NCBI GenBank assembly: GCA_942492855.1
Contig: OW818647.1
Span: 3,782,001 to 3,846,000 of the forward strand
Direction: 5' to 3'
Length of the DNA: 64,000 bases
From: G963677485 sp942492855
Lineage (GTDB): Bacteria; Armatimonadota; HRBIN16
The position numbers and the translations under genes were made by a program. Positions 18,161 to 26,880 of this stretch are shown piece by piece. The first letter of the stretch is position 1. Each line of letters starts with the position of its first letter. A model generated the notes under the pieces. It was not told the origin of the DNA. It saw only the letters and a list, made by a program, of their open reading frames with translations, and made no database searches.

Positions 18161-19020
18161 CAATTATCCTCCTGGCAGGTTACTGCTTGCAGGGTTTTCC
18201 CCGCATTTGTTACCACTTGGTAATTTTCACTACCGAAGCGGTGATTTCCTTCTTTTGACACATCACTTTGTATCATATCTGGCGAAATACTAGCATATTT
18301 ACCTGTATTCCCCTTTAACTGCTCAGAATCTATCGTTTTACGCAAGGCCAACTTGAAATGGCCGAATGGCATGTAACGTCCTGGACAGTATGTACTGTTA
18401 GTGTCTCTATGGCGTATGACATTCTCTACAGGAATTTCATACTTGCTAATCAATTTGACGCACAGTGACTGCAAAGCGGTCATTTGTGCAGCGGTAGGTT
18501 GTATCGCACTGCTTTTACCAAAAAACGGGCTGGATGGGTCAAACGACCCTATCAGGCACACCCCGAGGTAATGCTTATTGTAGAATGTCTTGCCAGAATG
18601 CGCGCCGACGCACTTATCTGGACGACCGTTCTGCACAGTTCCGTCCGGCAAAATCACGTAATGGTAGGCAATGTGGTAGAGCTTACCTTTGTAAAGCTTG
18701 GAAAACCCGCGCTGCGCGTGGAATTTGTCAAGCATCTTGGCATCTACAAACTTGCCTTTGATACGGAATGGGGTGTCGCTGTGATGCACCACTATACCTA
18801 AGGGCCAGTCGGCTGGCCTCGCGGGTTTACACATCCTTAGAACAACGGGTTTGATCATTGGCAACAGCCAGATGAGCATCACCGTAAACAAACCGTATAT
18901 AAGCAGGTGCCTTATTGCCACCGGAAACTTCAAGTGAGATAAAACCACATCTTCTATTCTACAACATTCGGATGCCCACCGTGTGGAAACGGAATTTTTG
19001 AAAGCCAACGAATTGGTCAA
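18160..19020 (-). CDS. Membrane-anchored N-acetylmuramoyl-L-alanine amidase (Amidase_2/PGRP fold)
   Basis: Zinc amidase that cuts between muramic acid and L-Ala of peptidoglycan. The catalytic domain (~70-240) has the His pair in PLGIVVHHSDTPF (~79-80), a Tyr/His region (YHIAYHYVILPDGTVQNGRP), GAHSGKTFYNKHYLGVCLIGSF and the second metal-site block IRHRDTNSTYCPGRYMP (~212-226). One transmembrane helix (LLIYGLFTVMLIWLLPMI, ~39-56) precedes it, so the enzyme faces the periplasm. The start is uncertain: the longest frame begins with TTG at 19020 without a clear ribosome binding site, and a GTG nearer the helix is possible. Overlaps the LysM-P60 gene by one base. Confidence 0.87.
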   Translation of the reverse strand: MTNSLAFKNSVSTRWASECCRIEDVVLSHLKFPVAIRHLLIYGLFTVMLIWLLPMIKPVVLRMCKPARPADWPLGIVVHHSDTPFRIKGKFVDAKMLDKFHAQRGFSKLYKGKLYHIAYHYVILPDGTVQNGRPDKCVGAHSGKTFYNKHYLGVCLIGSFDPSSPFFGKSSAIQPTAAQMTALQSLCVKLISKYEIPVENVIRHRDTNSTYCPGRYMPFGHFKLALRKTIDSEQLKGNTGKYASISPDMIQSDVSKEGNHRFGSENYQVVTNAGKTLQAVTCQEDN

Positions 19021-19077
19021 TATTGTAGAAAATGTAGCTGAGAAAAGGTAATTGCGCTGGTGCTTTTGAATTGAAAA

Positions 19078-19101
19078 GGGGGCACAGGTAACTGTGCCCC
19101 C
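19078..19101 (-). terminator. Intrinsic terminator of the hox operon
   Basis: A perfect 10-bp GC-rich stem GGGGGCACAG/CTGTGCCCCC with a tetraloop, followed on the minus strand by TTTTC. It lies 13 bp past the hoxH stop. Confidence 0.8.
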
Positions 19102-19113
19102 GGAGAGAGGTGA

Positions 19114-20538
19114 CTAGCGTTCGATGGTGCGGAGGAGCGTGCCATCCTGGCTCTTGATCTCCATCACGATGGGCATCTGGCCCAGAGCATGGGTGGAGCA
19201 GCTAAGACATGGGTCGTAGCATCGGATGACGGCCTCTACACGGTTCAGAGCGCCTTCTTTGATGTCATCGGCCTTTACGAACCGCTGAGCGGCCTGCAGG
19301 ATACCCTTGTTCATCGCCAGGTTGTTGTGACCGGTGGCGATAATCAGGTTGCAATAGTTCATCAAGCCGTTGTTGTCAATTCGGTAGTGGTGAACCAGGG
19401 TGCCGCGGGGTGCTTCCAGGAAGCCGACGCCCTCGTTGCGGCTGGGCGTGGCGATCGCACGCAGATGAGCCATGCAGGTGGTCTCGGGGTCGGCCAGGAT
19501 TACCTGCATCCGCTCGATAGCTCCGATGATCTCCACCAGGCGGGCCAGGTGGTTGTGGAACGAGCTGGTGCTGGCTCCGCGTGTCAGTTCGCGGTATTCG
19601 GCCCACTCTTGGTCAGCCAATGGGGTGCCGAAGCCATCGCAGACAGCCAGTCGGGCCATGGGGCCCACACGGTACATGCCGTCCGGGTAACCCATAGGAG
19701 CGTAGAATGGGAACTTGAGGTATGTCCAGGGTTCGACTGCCTCGCCAATGACGTCAGCGTAGTCCATAGGGTCGACCACTTCGTCAATGATCTCGCCTTT
19801 GGCATTTCCGACGCGCAGGGTGCCATCGTAGGTATCCCATAACCCGTCGTAGCCTGTCAGACCGACAAACAGGGTGGGGAAGTTTGCCATGACGGCTATC
19901 TCGTCTACAAACTGGCTCTGGGCCACTTTGAACCATCCGATAGTGCGCATAGCGATTGCCAAGGCTTCATCCAGCATCGCTTTGATGGTATCGGAACCTT
20001 CAGTGGTAAGCCCTTGTCCAACACCACCAGGGACAGACCAGTGCGGGTGAACCGACTTGTTACCCAGTATGGATATGATCTTCTGGCCGATGCTGCGAAG
20101 GCGGATACCGTCTTTTGCCAGTTCAGGATGGGCAGCGGCTAACCCAAGTATATTCCGGGTCTTGGGGTCGCTGTCAAAGCCCAGCATGAAATCCGGCGCA
20201 GAAAGGTGGAAGAAGCTCAACGCATGACTCTGAACGAGCTGTGCGAAGTTCATAATCCGGCGAAGGTTCGCAGCGGTATGCGGGATATCTACGGCCAGTA
20301 AAGCATCTGTGGCCTTAGCGGAGCACAGAAGGTGGCTAACAGGGCAAATACCGCAAATACGGGCCATTAAGGCCGGCATCTCGGTGTAAGGGCGTCCTTC
20401 GCAAAACTTCTCAAACCCACGGAACTGGGTGACGTGAAATTGTGCGTCGACGATATTGCCCAGGTCATCTGCAAAGAGGGTGATTTTACTGTGACCCTCA
20501 ATACGAGTGACTGGATCGATTACTATAGTTTTAGCCAT
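19114..20538 (-). CDS. hoxH: Bidirectional [NiFe] hydrogenase large (catalytic) subunit
   Basis: Holds the Ni-Fe active site that interconverts H2 and protons in the cytoplasm, 474 residues. The N-terminal ligand motif is ARICGICPVSHLL (~60-72) and the C-terminal one DPCLSCSTHALGQ (~447-459). About 20 residues follow the His, the peptide expected to be removed by a HoxW-type endopeptidase after nickel insertion. VTRIEGHSKI near the start is typical of group 3. The AAGGAG ribosome binding site precedes the ATG, 11 nt after hoxY. Last gene of hoxEFUYH. Neither the endopeptidase nor hyp maturation genes are in the window, so they must lie elsewhere if the enzyme is active. Confidence 0.95.
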   Translation of the reverse strand: MAKTIVIDPVTRIEGHSKITLFADDLGNIVDAQFHVTQFRGFEKFCEGRPYTEMPALMARICGICPVSHLLCSAKATDALLAVDIPHTAANLRRIMNFAQLVQSHALSFFHLSAPDFMLGFDSDPKTRNILGLAAAHPELAKDGIRLRSIGQKIISILGNKSVHPHWSVPGGVGQGLTTEGSDTIKAMLDEALAIAMRTIGWFKVAQSQFVDEIAVMANFPTLFVGLTGYDGLWDTYDGTLRVGNAKGEIIDEVVDPMDYADVIGEAVEPWTYLKFPFYAPMGYPDGMYRVGPMARLAVCDGFGTPLADQEWAEYRELTRGASTSSFHNHLARLVEIIGAIERMQVILADPETTCMAHLRAIATPSRNEGVGFLEAPRGTLVHHYRIDNNGLMNYCNLIIATGHNNLAMNKGILQAAQRFVKADDIKEGALNRVEAVIRCYDPCLSCSTHALGQMPIVMEIKSQDGTLLRTIER

Positions 20539-20549
20539 GTTGTAACTCC

Positions 20550-21083
20550 TTATGCTCCGAACTTCGCGATGCCGGTGAGGTCAGGGATCCGACCTGCCAG
20601 CAGTTCGCTGAGCACGTGAAAGATCAGGTCAGCCGGCGGAGGGCATCCCGGGAGGTGGAAATCTACCTTCACCACTTCACCGACAGGTCGGCAATGCGGC
20701 AGAAGGTGAGGGATCCGCTCACCCGGTACTTGCTGTTGCGCAATGGCGTTTTCGATATACGCCCTGGACATCAACTCTTCAATTTTGAATGAGTTGCGCA
20801 TACCAGGTATGTTTGAGGTGACTGCGCAGTCGCCGTAACTGATCACTATTTTGGTGTGCGCTCTGATTTTCTTGATCTTCTCTTCGTCTTCGTCGCTGCT
20901 GATAGCACCCTCAACCAGGCAGACATCCACCTCGTCCGGGTACTCTTTGATATCAACCAGCGGGCTATAGACGAGATCAATCAATGGAGCGATGTCCAGA
21001 AGACGTTCGTCGATATCCAGGAAGGACATATGGCAGCCAGAGCATCCGTCCAGCCATATTGTCGCGACTTTCACTTTATCCAT
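20550..21083 (-). CDS. hoxY: Bidirectional [NiFe] hydrogenase small subunit
   Basis: Electron-transfer subunit of the hydrogenase module, 177 residues. This is the short cytoplasmic type with one proximal [4Fe-4S] cluster: ligands are visible in WLDGCSGCHMSFLD (~11-24), VISYGDCAVTSN (~82-93) and LPGCPPPADLIF (~150-161). There is no Tat signal and no extra C-terminal clusters, as expected for group 3d HoxY. Its ATG follows the hoxU stop directly (TAGATG). It pairs with HoxH and passes electrons to the HoxEFU diaphorase. Confidence 0.94.
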   Translation of the reverse strand: MDKVKVATIWLDGCSGCHMSFLDIDERLLDIAPLIDLVYSPLVDIKEYPDEVDVCLVEGAISSDEDEEKIKKIRAHTKIVISYGDCAVTSNIPGMRNSFKIEELMSRAYIENAIAQQQVPGERIPHLLPHCRPVGEVVKVDFHLPGCPPPADLIFHVLSELLAGRIPDLTGIAKFGA

Positions 21084-21800
21084 CTATTTGTTACCTCGCA
21101 TCATCACTATTTCGGCGATGAGGCCGGGGTTCTTGACCATTTCGCCAGCCGCCCTGCCTTTTTCGCTCAGGGCACCTACTGGGCAGGCTTGAACGCATTT
21201 GCCACAGTCAGTGCAGGCTTCTACTTCGCCCCATGGTTCCAGTAGTCCTGAAATCATCTGTGAGTCGATACCACGTCCTGCAATATCCCAAACATGCATG
21301 CCTTCGATGGAGTCGCACGTGCGGATGCAGCGTGAACAGAGGATGCAGCGGTTATGGTCTATCATGAAGCGTGAGTGAGACGCATCAATGGATAGTCTTG
21401 GATATCGGTAGGGGACATGAAGGCCGGTGACACCCAATCGATTGGCCATGGACTGCAGTTCGCAGTGTCCATTACTGACGCAGATCGAGCAGGTGTGGTT
21501 GCGCTCGGCAAACAGCATTTCCAGAATTAGCTTTCGATACTTCAAAAGCTTGGGACTATCGGTGTTGACAACCCATCCGGTGGCGGGCTCGGTGGTGCAA
21601 GCTGGGAAGAGGCGGGGAATACCCTCAACTTCGACCATGCATAACCGGCATCCGCCGTATGCTTCCAAGCCTTCCAGGAAGCACAGGGTAGGGATATATA
21701 CTTCATTGATTCGGCATATCTGAAGAATGGTCTGACCGGCTTGGAACTCGTACTCCGTACCATTGATCGTGACTAACTTTTTCTCAGAATTGGGAGACAT
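21084..21800 (-). CDS. hoxU: NAD-linked hydrogenase diaphorase iron-sulfur subunit
   Basis: NuoG N-terminal-like electron relay, 238 residues. It has a plant-type [2Fe-2S] ferredoxin domain (CxxxxGGCRLC in EAYGGCRLCMVEVEG), a His-Cys-Cys-Cys cluster segment (RNHTCSICVSNGHCELQ) and two [4Fe-4S] sites (RCILCSRCIRTCD; CTDCGKCVQACPVG). The start is ATG 21800, which overlaps the hoxF stop by one base (TGATG) and has GGAGG seven bases upstream; a longer frame runs into hoxF and is rejected. It links HoxF flavin chemistry to HoxY. Confidence 0.94.
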   Translation of the reverse strand: MSPNSEKKLVTINGTEYEFQAGQTILQICRINEVYIPTLCFLEGLEAYGGCRLCMVEVEGIPRLFPACTTEPATGWVVNTDSPKLLKYRKLILEMLFAERNHTCSICVSNGHCELQSMANRLGVTGLHVPYRYPRLSIDASHSRFMIDHNRCILCSRCIRTCDSIEGMHVWDIAGRGIDSQMISGLLEPWGEVEACTDCGKCVQACPVGALSEKGRAAGEMVKNPGLIAEIVMMRGNK

Positions 21801-23455
21801 CACTTGACCTCCTGCAGTTTTTTTGCATGCGCCATTGTGCAGACACCAGCAGGACATCGCTTCTCAACGATATGAGCGATAAACTCATCGCGGAAATAGC
21901 GAAGCGTGCTTAACACCGGGTTAGGTGCTGTCTGACCAAGGCCGCATAAGCTGGTGGTTGTCACCACTTCGCATATCTCTTCGATCAGTGCTATGTCTTC
22001 CATGGTGCCGTCGCCGTCTGTGATTTTGTTCAGCAGGCGCAGAAGCTGGTAGGTTCCTGTCCGGCATGGGATGCACTTACCGCAGCTTTCGCTTTGGCAG
22101 AACTCCATGAAGAACTTCGCAACGTCAACCATGCAGGAGGTGTCGTCCATGACGATCATACCGCCAGAACCCATGATCGAACCTACTTTTTTCAGCGATT
22201 CGTAGTCACAGGGCAGGTCAAGGTGCTCGGCAGGGATACAACCGCCGGAAGGTCCGCCAGTTTGCACTGCCTTGAAGGTTCGTCCGTCAGGAATACCACC
22301 GCCGATATCAAAGATAATTTCGCGGATGGTCATACCCATAGGCACTTCGATTAGGCCGGTATTTTGAACCCGTCCTGCCAGAGCAAACACTTTCGTGCCT
22401 TTGCTGCTGGGAGTTCCGATTTGCGAATACCACTCGCCGCCGTTCCGGATGATAGGGGCGATACTGGCCAGTGTTTCCACATTGTTGATACAAGTGGGCT
22501 GACCCCATAGTCCCTTGACTGCCGGGTATGGTGGGCGGGGCTTAGGCATACCGCGACGTCCCTCGATGGAGGCGATGAGTGCGGTCTCTTCGCCGCAGAC
22601 AAATGCGCCCGCGCCAAGCCTGATGTCAACGCTGAAGCTAAAGTCGGTCCCAGCAATTTCCTTGCCAAGCAAGCCCATGCGCTCTGCCTGTCGGATCGCT
22701 GTGCGAAGCCGCTTAATGGCCAGTGGATATTCAGCACGTACGTACACGAAGCCCTTGTTGGCTCCCATGGCGTAAGCTGCAATAGCCATACCTTCCAAGA
22801 TGCGGTGAGGATCAGACTCTAGAACAGATCGATCCATGAACGCACCAGGGTCGCCCTCATCACCATTACAGATGACATACTTGGGCGAGCGTGTCTCATG
22901 AGCCATCAGTGCCCACTTTTTGCCAGTGGGGAAGCCGGCTCCACCACGTCCCCGGAGGCCAGAGGTGCTGATCTCATCGATCACTTCCAGCGGGGTCATG
23001 TCTTTCAGGCATTTTAGCAGGGCAGAATAGCCGTCATGTGCGATGTAGTCATCAATCTTTTCAGGATCGATCACTCCGCAGTTTTCGAGGGCTATTTTTA
23101 CCTGGCGTGTGAAGAACGGGGCGTTAGCATCGCAGTCGATTTGGGTGGGGACATCCTTGTCGAGGCTGTCTAAAATGGTGCCGGCATCGGCTGCCGTGAC
23201 CGCTTCGAACATTTTGCCTGACGGTCTGACTTGAAGCAGGGGGCCGACGGTGCAAAGGCCTAAACAGCCTACGCCTTTAATCAGCACATCTTTCTCGAGG
23301 CCTCGAGACTTGACTTCCTCTTCCAGAGCCGCTTTTACTAAGTTGGAGTGACAGGATAGACATCCGGCTGCCACGCATACTGCGATGACGTGCTTGTATT
23401 GGCCTTCAGCGGACTTTTGGTTCGCTGATACAGTTTTCATCTCATCGAGATTCAT
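21800..23455 (-). CDS. hoxF: NAD-linked hydrogenase diaphorase flavoprotein subunit
   Basis: NuoF homologue that binds FMN and NAD(H), 551 residues. The N-terminal thioredoxin-like [2Fe-2S] domain has cysteines in VAAGCLSCHSN (~29-39) and GVGCLGLCTVGP (~61-72). The flavin/NAD region is intact (TSGLRGRGGAGFPTGKKW; ICNGDEGDPGAFMDR; GAGAFVCGEETALIASIEG), then an SLBB-like segment and the [4Fe-4S] site SCGKCIPCRTGTYQ (~457-470). The ATG overlaps the hoxE end by 14 bp. NAD rather than NADP preference is inferred from the context only. Confidence 0.95.
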   Translation of the reverse strand: MNLDEMKTVSANQKSAEGQYKHVIAVCVAAGCLSCHSNLVKAALEEEVKSRGLEKDVLIKGVGCLGLCTVGPLLQVRPSGKMFEAVTAADAGTILDSLDKDVPTQIDCDANAPFFTRQVKIALENCGVIDPEKIDDYIAHDGYSALLKCLKDMTPLEVIDEISTSGLRGRGGAGFPTGKKWALMAHETRSPKYVICNGDEGDPGAFMDRSVLESDPHRILEGMAIAAYAMGANKGFVYVRAEYPLAIKRLRTAIRQAERMGLLGKEIAGTDFSFSVDIRLGAGAFVCGEETALIASIEGRRGMPKPRPPYPAVKGLWGQPTCINNVETLASIAPIIRNGGEWYSQIGTPSSKGTKVFALAGRVQNTGLIEVPMGMTIREIIFDIGGGIPDGRTFKAVQTGGPSGGCIPAEHLDLPCDYESLKKVGSIMGSGGMIVMDDTSCMVDVAKFFMEFCQSESCGKCIPCRTGTYQLLRLLNKITDGDGTMEDIALIEEICEVVTTTSLCGLGQTAPNPVLSTLRYFRDEFIAHIVEKRCPAGVCTMAHAKKLQEVK

Positions 23456-23945
23456 CAGACATACACCTCGATATTTGGTTAATTGCTTCTTGGGGGGTTA
23501 GCTTACCTACGATCACTCCGTCAAACACGGCTGCAGGAGCCAAACCGCAAGCACCGATACAGCGTGCTGTCATCAGCGAGAGTTGTCCGTCAGGAGTGGT
23601 TTCGCCAGGCTTGATGCCGTAGGCATCTTCAATGGCAGCTATGATGCCGGGGATGCCCTTGATGTAGCAGGCCGTTCCCATGCAAAGCACGCAGGTGTGC
23701 TGTCCCTGTGGTTTTAGGTTGAAGAAGTGGTAAAACGTCGCCACTCCGTATACTTTGCTCAGAGGCACTTGCAGGCTTTCTCCAACGAAACGCAGAGCGT
23801 CATCATCGAGGTAACCGAAGGCTTCTTGAGCTGTATGTAATGATTCGATAAGAGCGTCGGAACTGTAACCATGTCGGCGCATTGTTGCATCAACCACACG
23901 CCACCGACGGTCGTCAGAAGGTGCGGGGGGACGGTTTATAGCCAT
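23442..23945 (-). CDS. hoxE: NAD-linked hydrogenase diaphorase subunit, NuoE-like
   Basis: Thioredoxin-like [2Fe-2S] protein of 167 residues. The four cysteines are in CVLCMGTACYIKG and MTARCIGACGLAP, and the N-terminal helical part includes EAFGYLDDDALRFVGESL. ATG 23945 is chosen because GGAGG lies five bases upstream; the frame stays open 170 bp further without plausible protein sequence. First gene of hoxEFUYH. A candidate promoter is at 24049-24057, with a hairpin (24019-24039) in the leader. Confidence 0.92.
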   Translation of the reverse strand: MAINRPPAPSDDRRWRVVDATMRRHGYSSDALIESLHTAQEAFGYLDDDALRFVGESLQVPLSKVYGVATFYHFFNLKPQGQHTCVLCMGTACYIKGIPGIIAAIEDAYGIKPGETTPDGQLSLMTARCIGACGLAPAAVFDGVIVGKLTPQEAINQISRCMSDESR

Positions 23946-24018
23946 CAGATCCTCCAGAAATGTTACTACCATAGCGACTGTGTCCGGCGAAATTCTTCTG
24001 CCGTTACCACCATACACT

Positions 24019-24057
24019 GTGGGTGAGTTGATAACCCACCAAATAACAATTCTATCA
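24019..24057 (-). promoter_or_regulatory. Candidate hox operon promoter and leader hairpin
   Basis: Minus strand TGATAGAAT (24049-24057) is an extended -10 without a good -35. The predicted start is near 24042. Just inside the ~97-nt leader, GTGGGT (24019-24024) pairs with ACCCAC (24034-24039), which could be a regulator site or mRNA hairpin. Confidence 0.4.
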
Positions 24058-24159
24058 GAAAACAGCCTTAAAATGTGAATTGCATATCGTAATGTAGTAG
24101 AAATATGTGATTCCAACGATGACAGGTGATGGATGCTGTGATCTGGCGGGTGACCTACC

Positions 24160-25026
24160 TCATTTCAGAATGAAGCGGGCCAGAACCGTCATGACTACTA
24201 TCACCACCAAGGCTGCGATGCCTATGTCACGCCACTCAGTCTTGCTGAGCCGGAACTGCTTGTGGTTGACAATCAGAAAAGTGGCGGCAATGGGCACCAG
24301 ACCTGGGAGCATCCCAAGCCACGGAAACATGGGAGCGAGGGTAAATTGTAGAAGAAGAAAGGCGGTGAGTACGACTGCGGTCCAGGCAGCCGTAAGTGAT
24401 GTGTTTAGCTTAAAACGGACACAGCACGCCAAAAAAGCGCTGAAAAACATGAAGTCGGCGGGGCCTATGAGGCCCATCAATGCCACGTGTCCGGCTTTGG
24501 CTGCCGATCCAACCACAGGTACTGATACTGCCACTTGGGGTAAAAGATCGGGAGTGTGCTTCATGTAGACTGGCAGCCAATACTTCACTATGAAGATGTC
24601 GATAACTGCTGCAAAGAGGGCTACGGGCGGCACAATATTGGGTTCCTTGAATACTCGGCACACGAGCTTGCCGAGGTGGGCTGCCGCGAGGAGTATGAAT
24701 ATGTCGCGCAATGCCAGCGCACAAGGTATGCCTAGCTTAGTGGAGGCCAGCATGCGGACGACGGGCAGTGACAGGCTGAGCACCAGGAATGTCAAAACAA
24801 CGCTAACGGCCATTATGATGGCTTCTGTCAGTGCGGATGTCTTGATGACGACCACTCGCAGTAATAGCCAAATGGTGAGGAACATGAAGATGAGAGAACT
24901 GCCGGCCGCTGCGAAAGGCAATATCCCGCTGGGAATGGGCCACAGCGGGATAAATACTTTGTAGGCGAAGAAGACCGCTAGTGATAACGCACAAACAACG
25001 GTGTCGCTACCGAGATGTCGTCGCAA
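24160..25026 (-). CDS. Polytopic membrane protein with presenilin-like aspartates
   Basis: Not recognised with certainty. It has 288 mostly hydrophobic residues with about eight or nine transmembrane segments. Asp143 (FAAVIDIFIV) and Asp191 (LIGPADFMFFSAFL) lie in consecutive predicted helices, followed by LPGLVPIA (~240-247). This order resembles the YD, GxGD and PAL motifs of presenilin/signal peptide peptidase proteases, but Ala replaces the second Gly and the Tyr is absent. The alternative is an unrelated transporter-like or DUF membrane protein. TTG 25026 is preferred: GGAG six bases upstream overlaps the end of the lyxose isomerase gene, whose stop is only 3 nt away, so the two are probably translationally coupled. 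Confidence 0.6.
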   Translation of the reverse strand: MRRHLGSDTVVCALSLAVFFAYKVFIPLWPIPSGILPFAAAGSSLIFMFLTIWLLLRVVVIKTSALTEAIIMAVSVVLTFLVLSLSLPVVRMLASTKLGIPCALALRDIFILLAAAHLGKLVCRVFKEPNIVPPVALFAAVIDIFIVKYWLPVYMKHTPDLLPQVAVSVPVVGSAAKAGHVALMGLIGPADFMFFSAFLACCVRFKLNTSLTAAWTAVVLTAFLLLQFTLAPMFPWLGMLPGLVPIAATFLIVNHKQFRLSKTEWRDIGIAALVVIVVMTVLARFILK

Positions 25027-25029
25027 TGC

Positions 25030-25578
25030 CTACTCCGCAGCCAGAAGGGTCGCTCGCCCGATATTGGGGTTCGTGAACACATCGGCTTCATCACGGCTGG
25101 TTGTGCTGAATTCACTAATCACAGCGCCTTCATCGCCTGCCTGGAACCAGTGCAGGGTGTTTCGCGAAATGGTGAACTGCTGCCCTGGTTGCAATATGAT
25201 TTCCTGCCAGACCGAATAGTATTGTTCAGTGCCGGGTGGGGGGGCGCAGACAGGATTAGGTGTCGCATCCCCTTCCAGGTAAAGATAGACGGTGCCCCAA
25301 CGGCATCGAAATGTCTCCATCTTGCCAGGATGCCCATCAACCGATGGGTGCCGGTGTTCCGCACAGGTCTGGTGCGGGAAAAGCACCATCTCCTTAGCGC
25401 AATATGCTTCTGTGTTAACATACGTGACGATCTCCAGGCCGGTATGCTGAAGGTCGCTTAAGCCAAAATCCACTACTTCTATATTATCTGACTCTTCAGG
25501 TGTCAGCACAATGGAGGCTTTTTGGTAGTAGTCACGTGCCCGTTGTTGTGCAGAGCTAAACTCTCTTTTGCTGATCAT
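25030..25578 (-). CDS. D-lyxose ketol-isomerase (cupin)
   Basis: Predicted to interconvert D-lyxose and D-xylulose (D-mannose/D-fructose as a side reaction). The 182 residues carry the hallmark block of this family, EMVLFPHQTCAEHRHPSVDG, then GKMETFRCRWGTVYLY and LQPGQQFTISRNTLHWFQAG. The His, Glu and later His expected to bind Mn are in place (HRHP, KMETF, LHWF). ATG 25578 follows GAGGGAG by eight bases; the frame extends 177 bp upstream into aroC and is not believed. It lies between aroC and the polytopic membrane protein, all on the same strand. Confidence 0.88.
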   Translation of the reverse strand: MISKREFSSAQQRARDYYQKASIVLTPEESDNIEVVDFGLSDLQHTGLEIVTYVNTEAYCAKEMVLFPHQTCAEHRHPSVDGHPGKMETFRCRWGTVYLYLEGDATPNPVCAPPPGTEQYYSVWQEIILQPGQQFTISRNTLHWFQAGDEGAVISEFSTTSRDEADVFTNPNIGRATLLAAE

Positions 25579-25618
25579 GTAGAATACTCCCTCGTTAGAT
25601 AAATATATACACGGAGAA

Positions 25619-26698
25619 TTAAAGTTTGGCAGATCGTTGAAGAAGAAGACAGTCTGCCAGAACCAGTGCGGCCATAGCCTCGACAACCGGTACGGCGCGA
25701 GGCAGAACACAAGGATCATGCCGCCCTTTGGCGCGTAAAGTGGTCGTCTCACCATCCTGGGTCACCGACTGCTGGTCGCGGGTGATGGTGGCGGTTGGCT
25801 TCACAGCCACACGGAACCTGATGTCTTCGCCATTTGATATGCCGCCTTGAATACCGCCGCTGTTGTTGGTCGTCGTATGTACTTTGCCATCGGGTCCCGT
25901 GACGAATGGGTCGTTGTGCTCCGAACCCTTCATCAATGTGCCATCAAATCCGCTGCCGACTTCAAAGCCCTTGACCGCAGGGATGGAGAGCATGGCCATA
26001 CCCAGCCGTGCTTCCAGCTTGTCAAACACAGGGTCACCGAACCCAGGCGGGCAGTTACGGACCACGCAGCGGACTGTGCCACCCAGGCTGTCGCCATCGG
26101 CACGGGCTTGCATGATGGCGGCTTCCATCAGGGCAGAGGCCGCCGGGTCTGGGCATCGGGTGGGGTGAGCCTCCACAAGCTCGCGGGTGATGGTATCTGG
26201 CTCCACTTGCGCTTTGATGTGATGCACTGTGTCCACCCAGGCGATGATCTCGATACCATAAGAGGCGAGCAGAATCTGTGCTACCGCCCCGGCCGCCACG
26301 CGGGCGACTGTCTCGCGGGCACTCGATCGCCCGCCACCGCGCCAGTCCCGGAAGCCGTATTTGGCATCGAAAGTGTAGTCGGCATGTGATGGTCTGTAGA
26401 TGTGATGGAAGCTTTCATACGAGCTGCTCATGGCATCTTCATTTTGGACAATCAGCGCGAGGGAGGTTCCGGTTGTTTTCCCCTCAAATGTGCCGGAGAG
26501 GATCTGAACGGTATCGCTTTCTTTACGCTGAGTCGTCAGCTTGCTTTGCCCTGGCCGCCGACGGTCAAGTTCGGCTTGAACCATACTGGCATCAATCGCC
26601 AAGCCGGCAGGACAGCCATCGATGATGACACCGACGGCCTGACCATGCGATTCCCCAAACGTGCTGATACGGAATATTTGACCAAAAATGCTGCCCAT
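25619..26698 (-). CDS. aroC: Chorismate synthase
   Basis: Last step of the shikimate pathway: converts EPSP to chorismate with reduced FMN. The 359-residue protein starts GSIFGQIFRISTFGESHGQA, the family signature with its catalytic His. Also present are the conserved R-rich block (DYTFDAKYGFRDWRGGGRSSA, ~107-127), the NNSGGIQGGISNGEDI motif (~277-292) and the GRHDPCVLPRAVPVVEAM end. AGAGG precedes the ATG. No other shikimate gene is close. The lyxose isomerase gene follows 40 bp downstream. Confidence 0.97.
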   Translation of the reverse strand: MGSIFGQIFRISTFGESHGQAVGVIIDGCPAGLAIDASMVQAELDRRRPGQSKLTTQRKESDTVQILSGTFEGKTTGTSLALIVQNEDAMSSSYESFHHIYRPSHADYTFDAKYGFRDWRGGGRSSARETVARVAAGAVAQILLASYGIEIIAWVDTVHHIKAQVEPDTITRELVEAHPTRCPDPAASALMEAAIMQARADGDSLGGTVRCVVRNCPPGFGDPVFDKLEARLGMAMLSIPAVKGFEVGSGFDGTLMKGSEHNDPFVTGPDGKVHTTTNNSGGIQGGISNGEDIRFRVAVKPTATITRDQQSVTQDGETTTLRAKGRHDPCVLPRAVPVVEAMAALVLADCLLLQRSAKL

Positions 26699-26880
26699 AG
26701 AACCTCTTTTGTTGTTTGTAACTGGTTCACATTATACGGGTGGGTGAGAGGAAAATCAACGAGAAGTCAATCTGTGGGCTTATCTAGATCAGGCTGGTAT
26801 CAACAAGCCGTTACAGGCCGGGTAGTATTAAAGTGAGGTTGTCAACTATCGGGTAAGCCAAGACAATGCCTGGAGGGATC

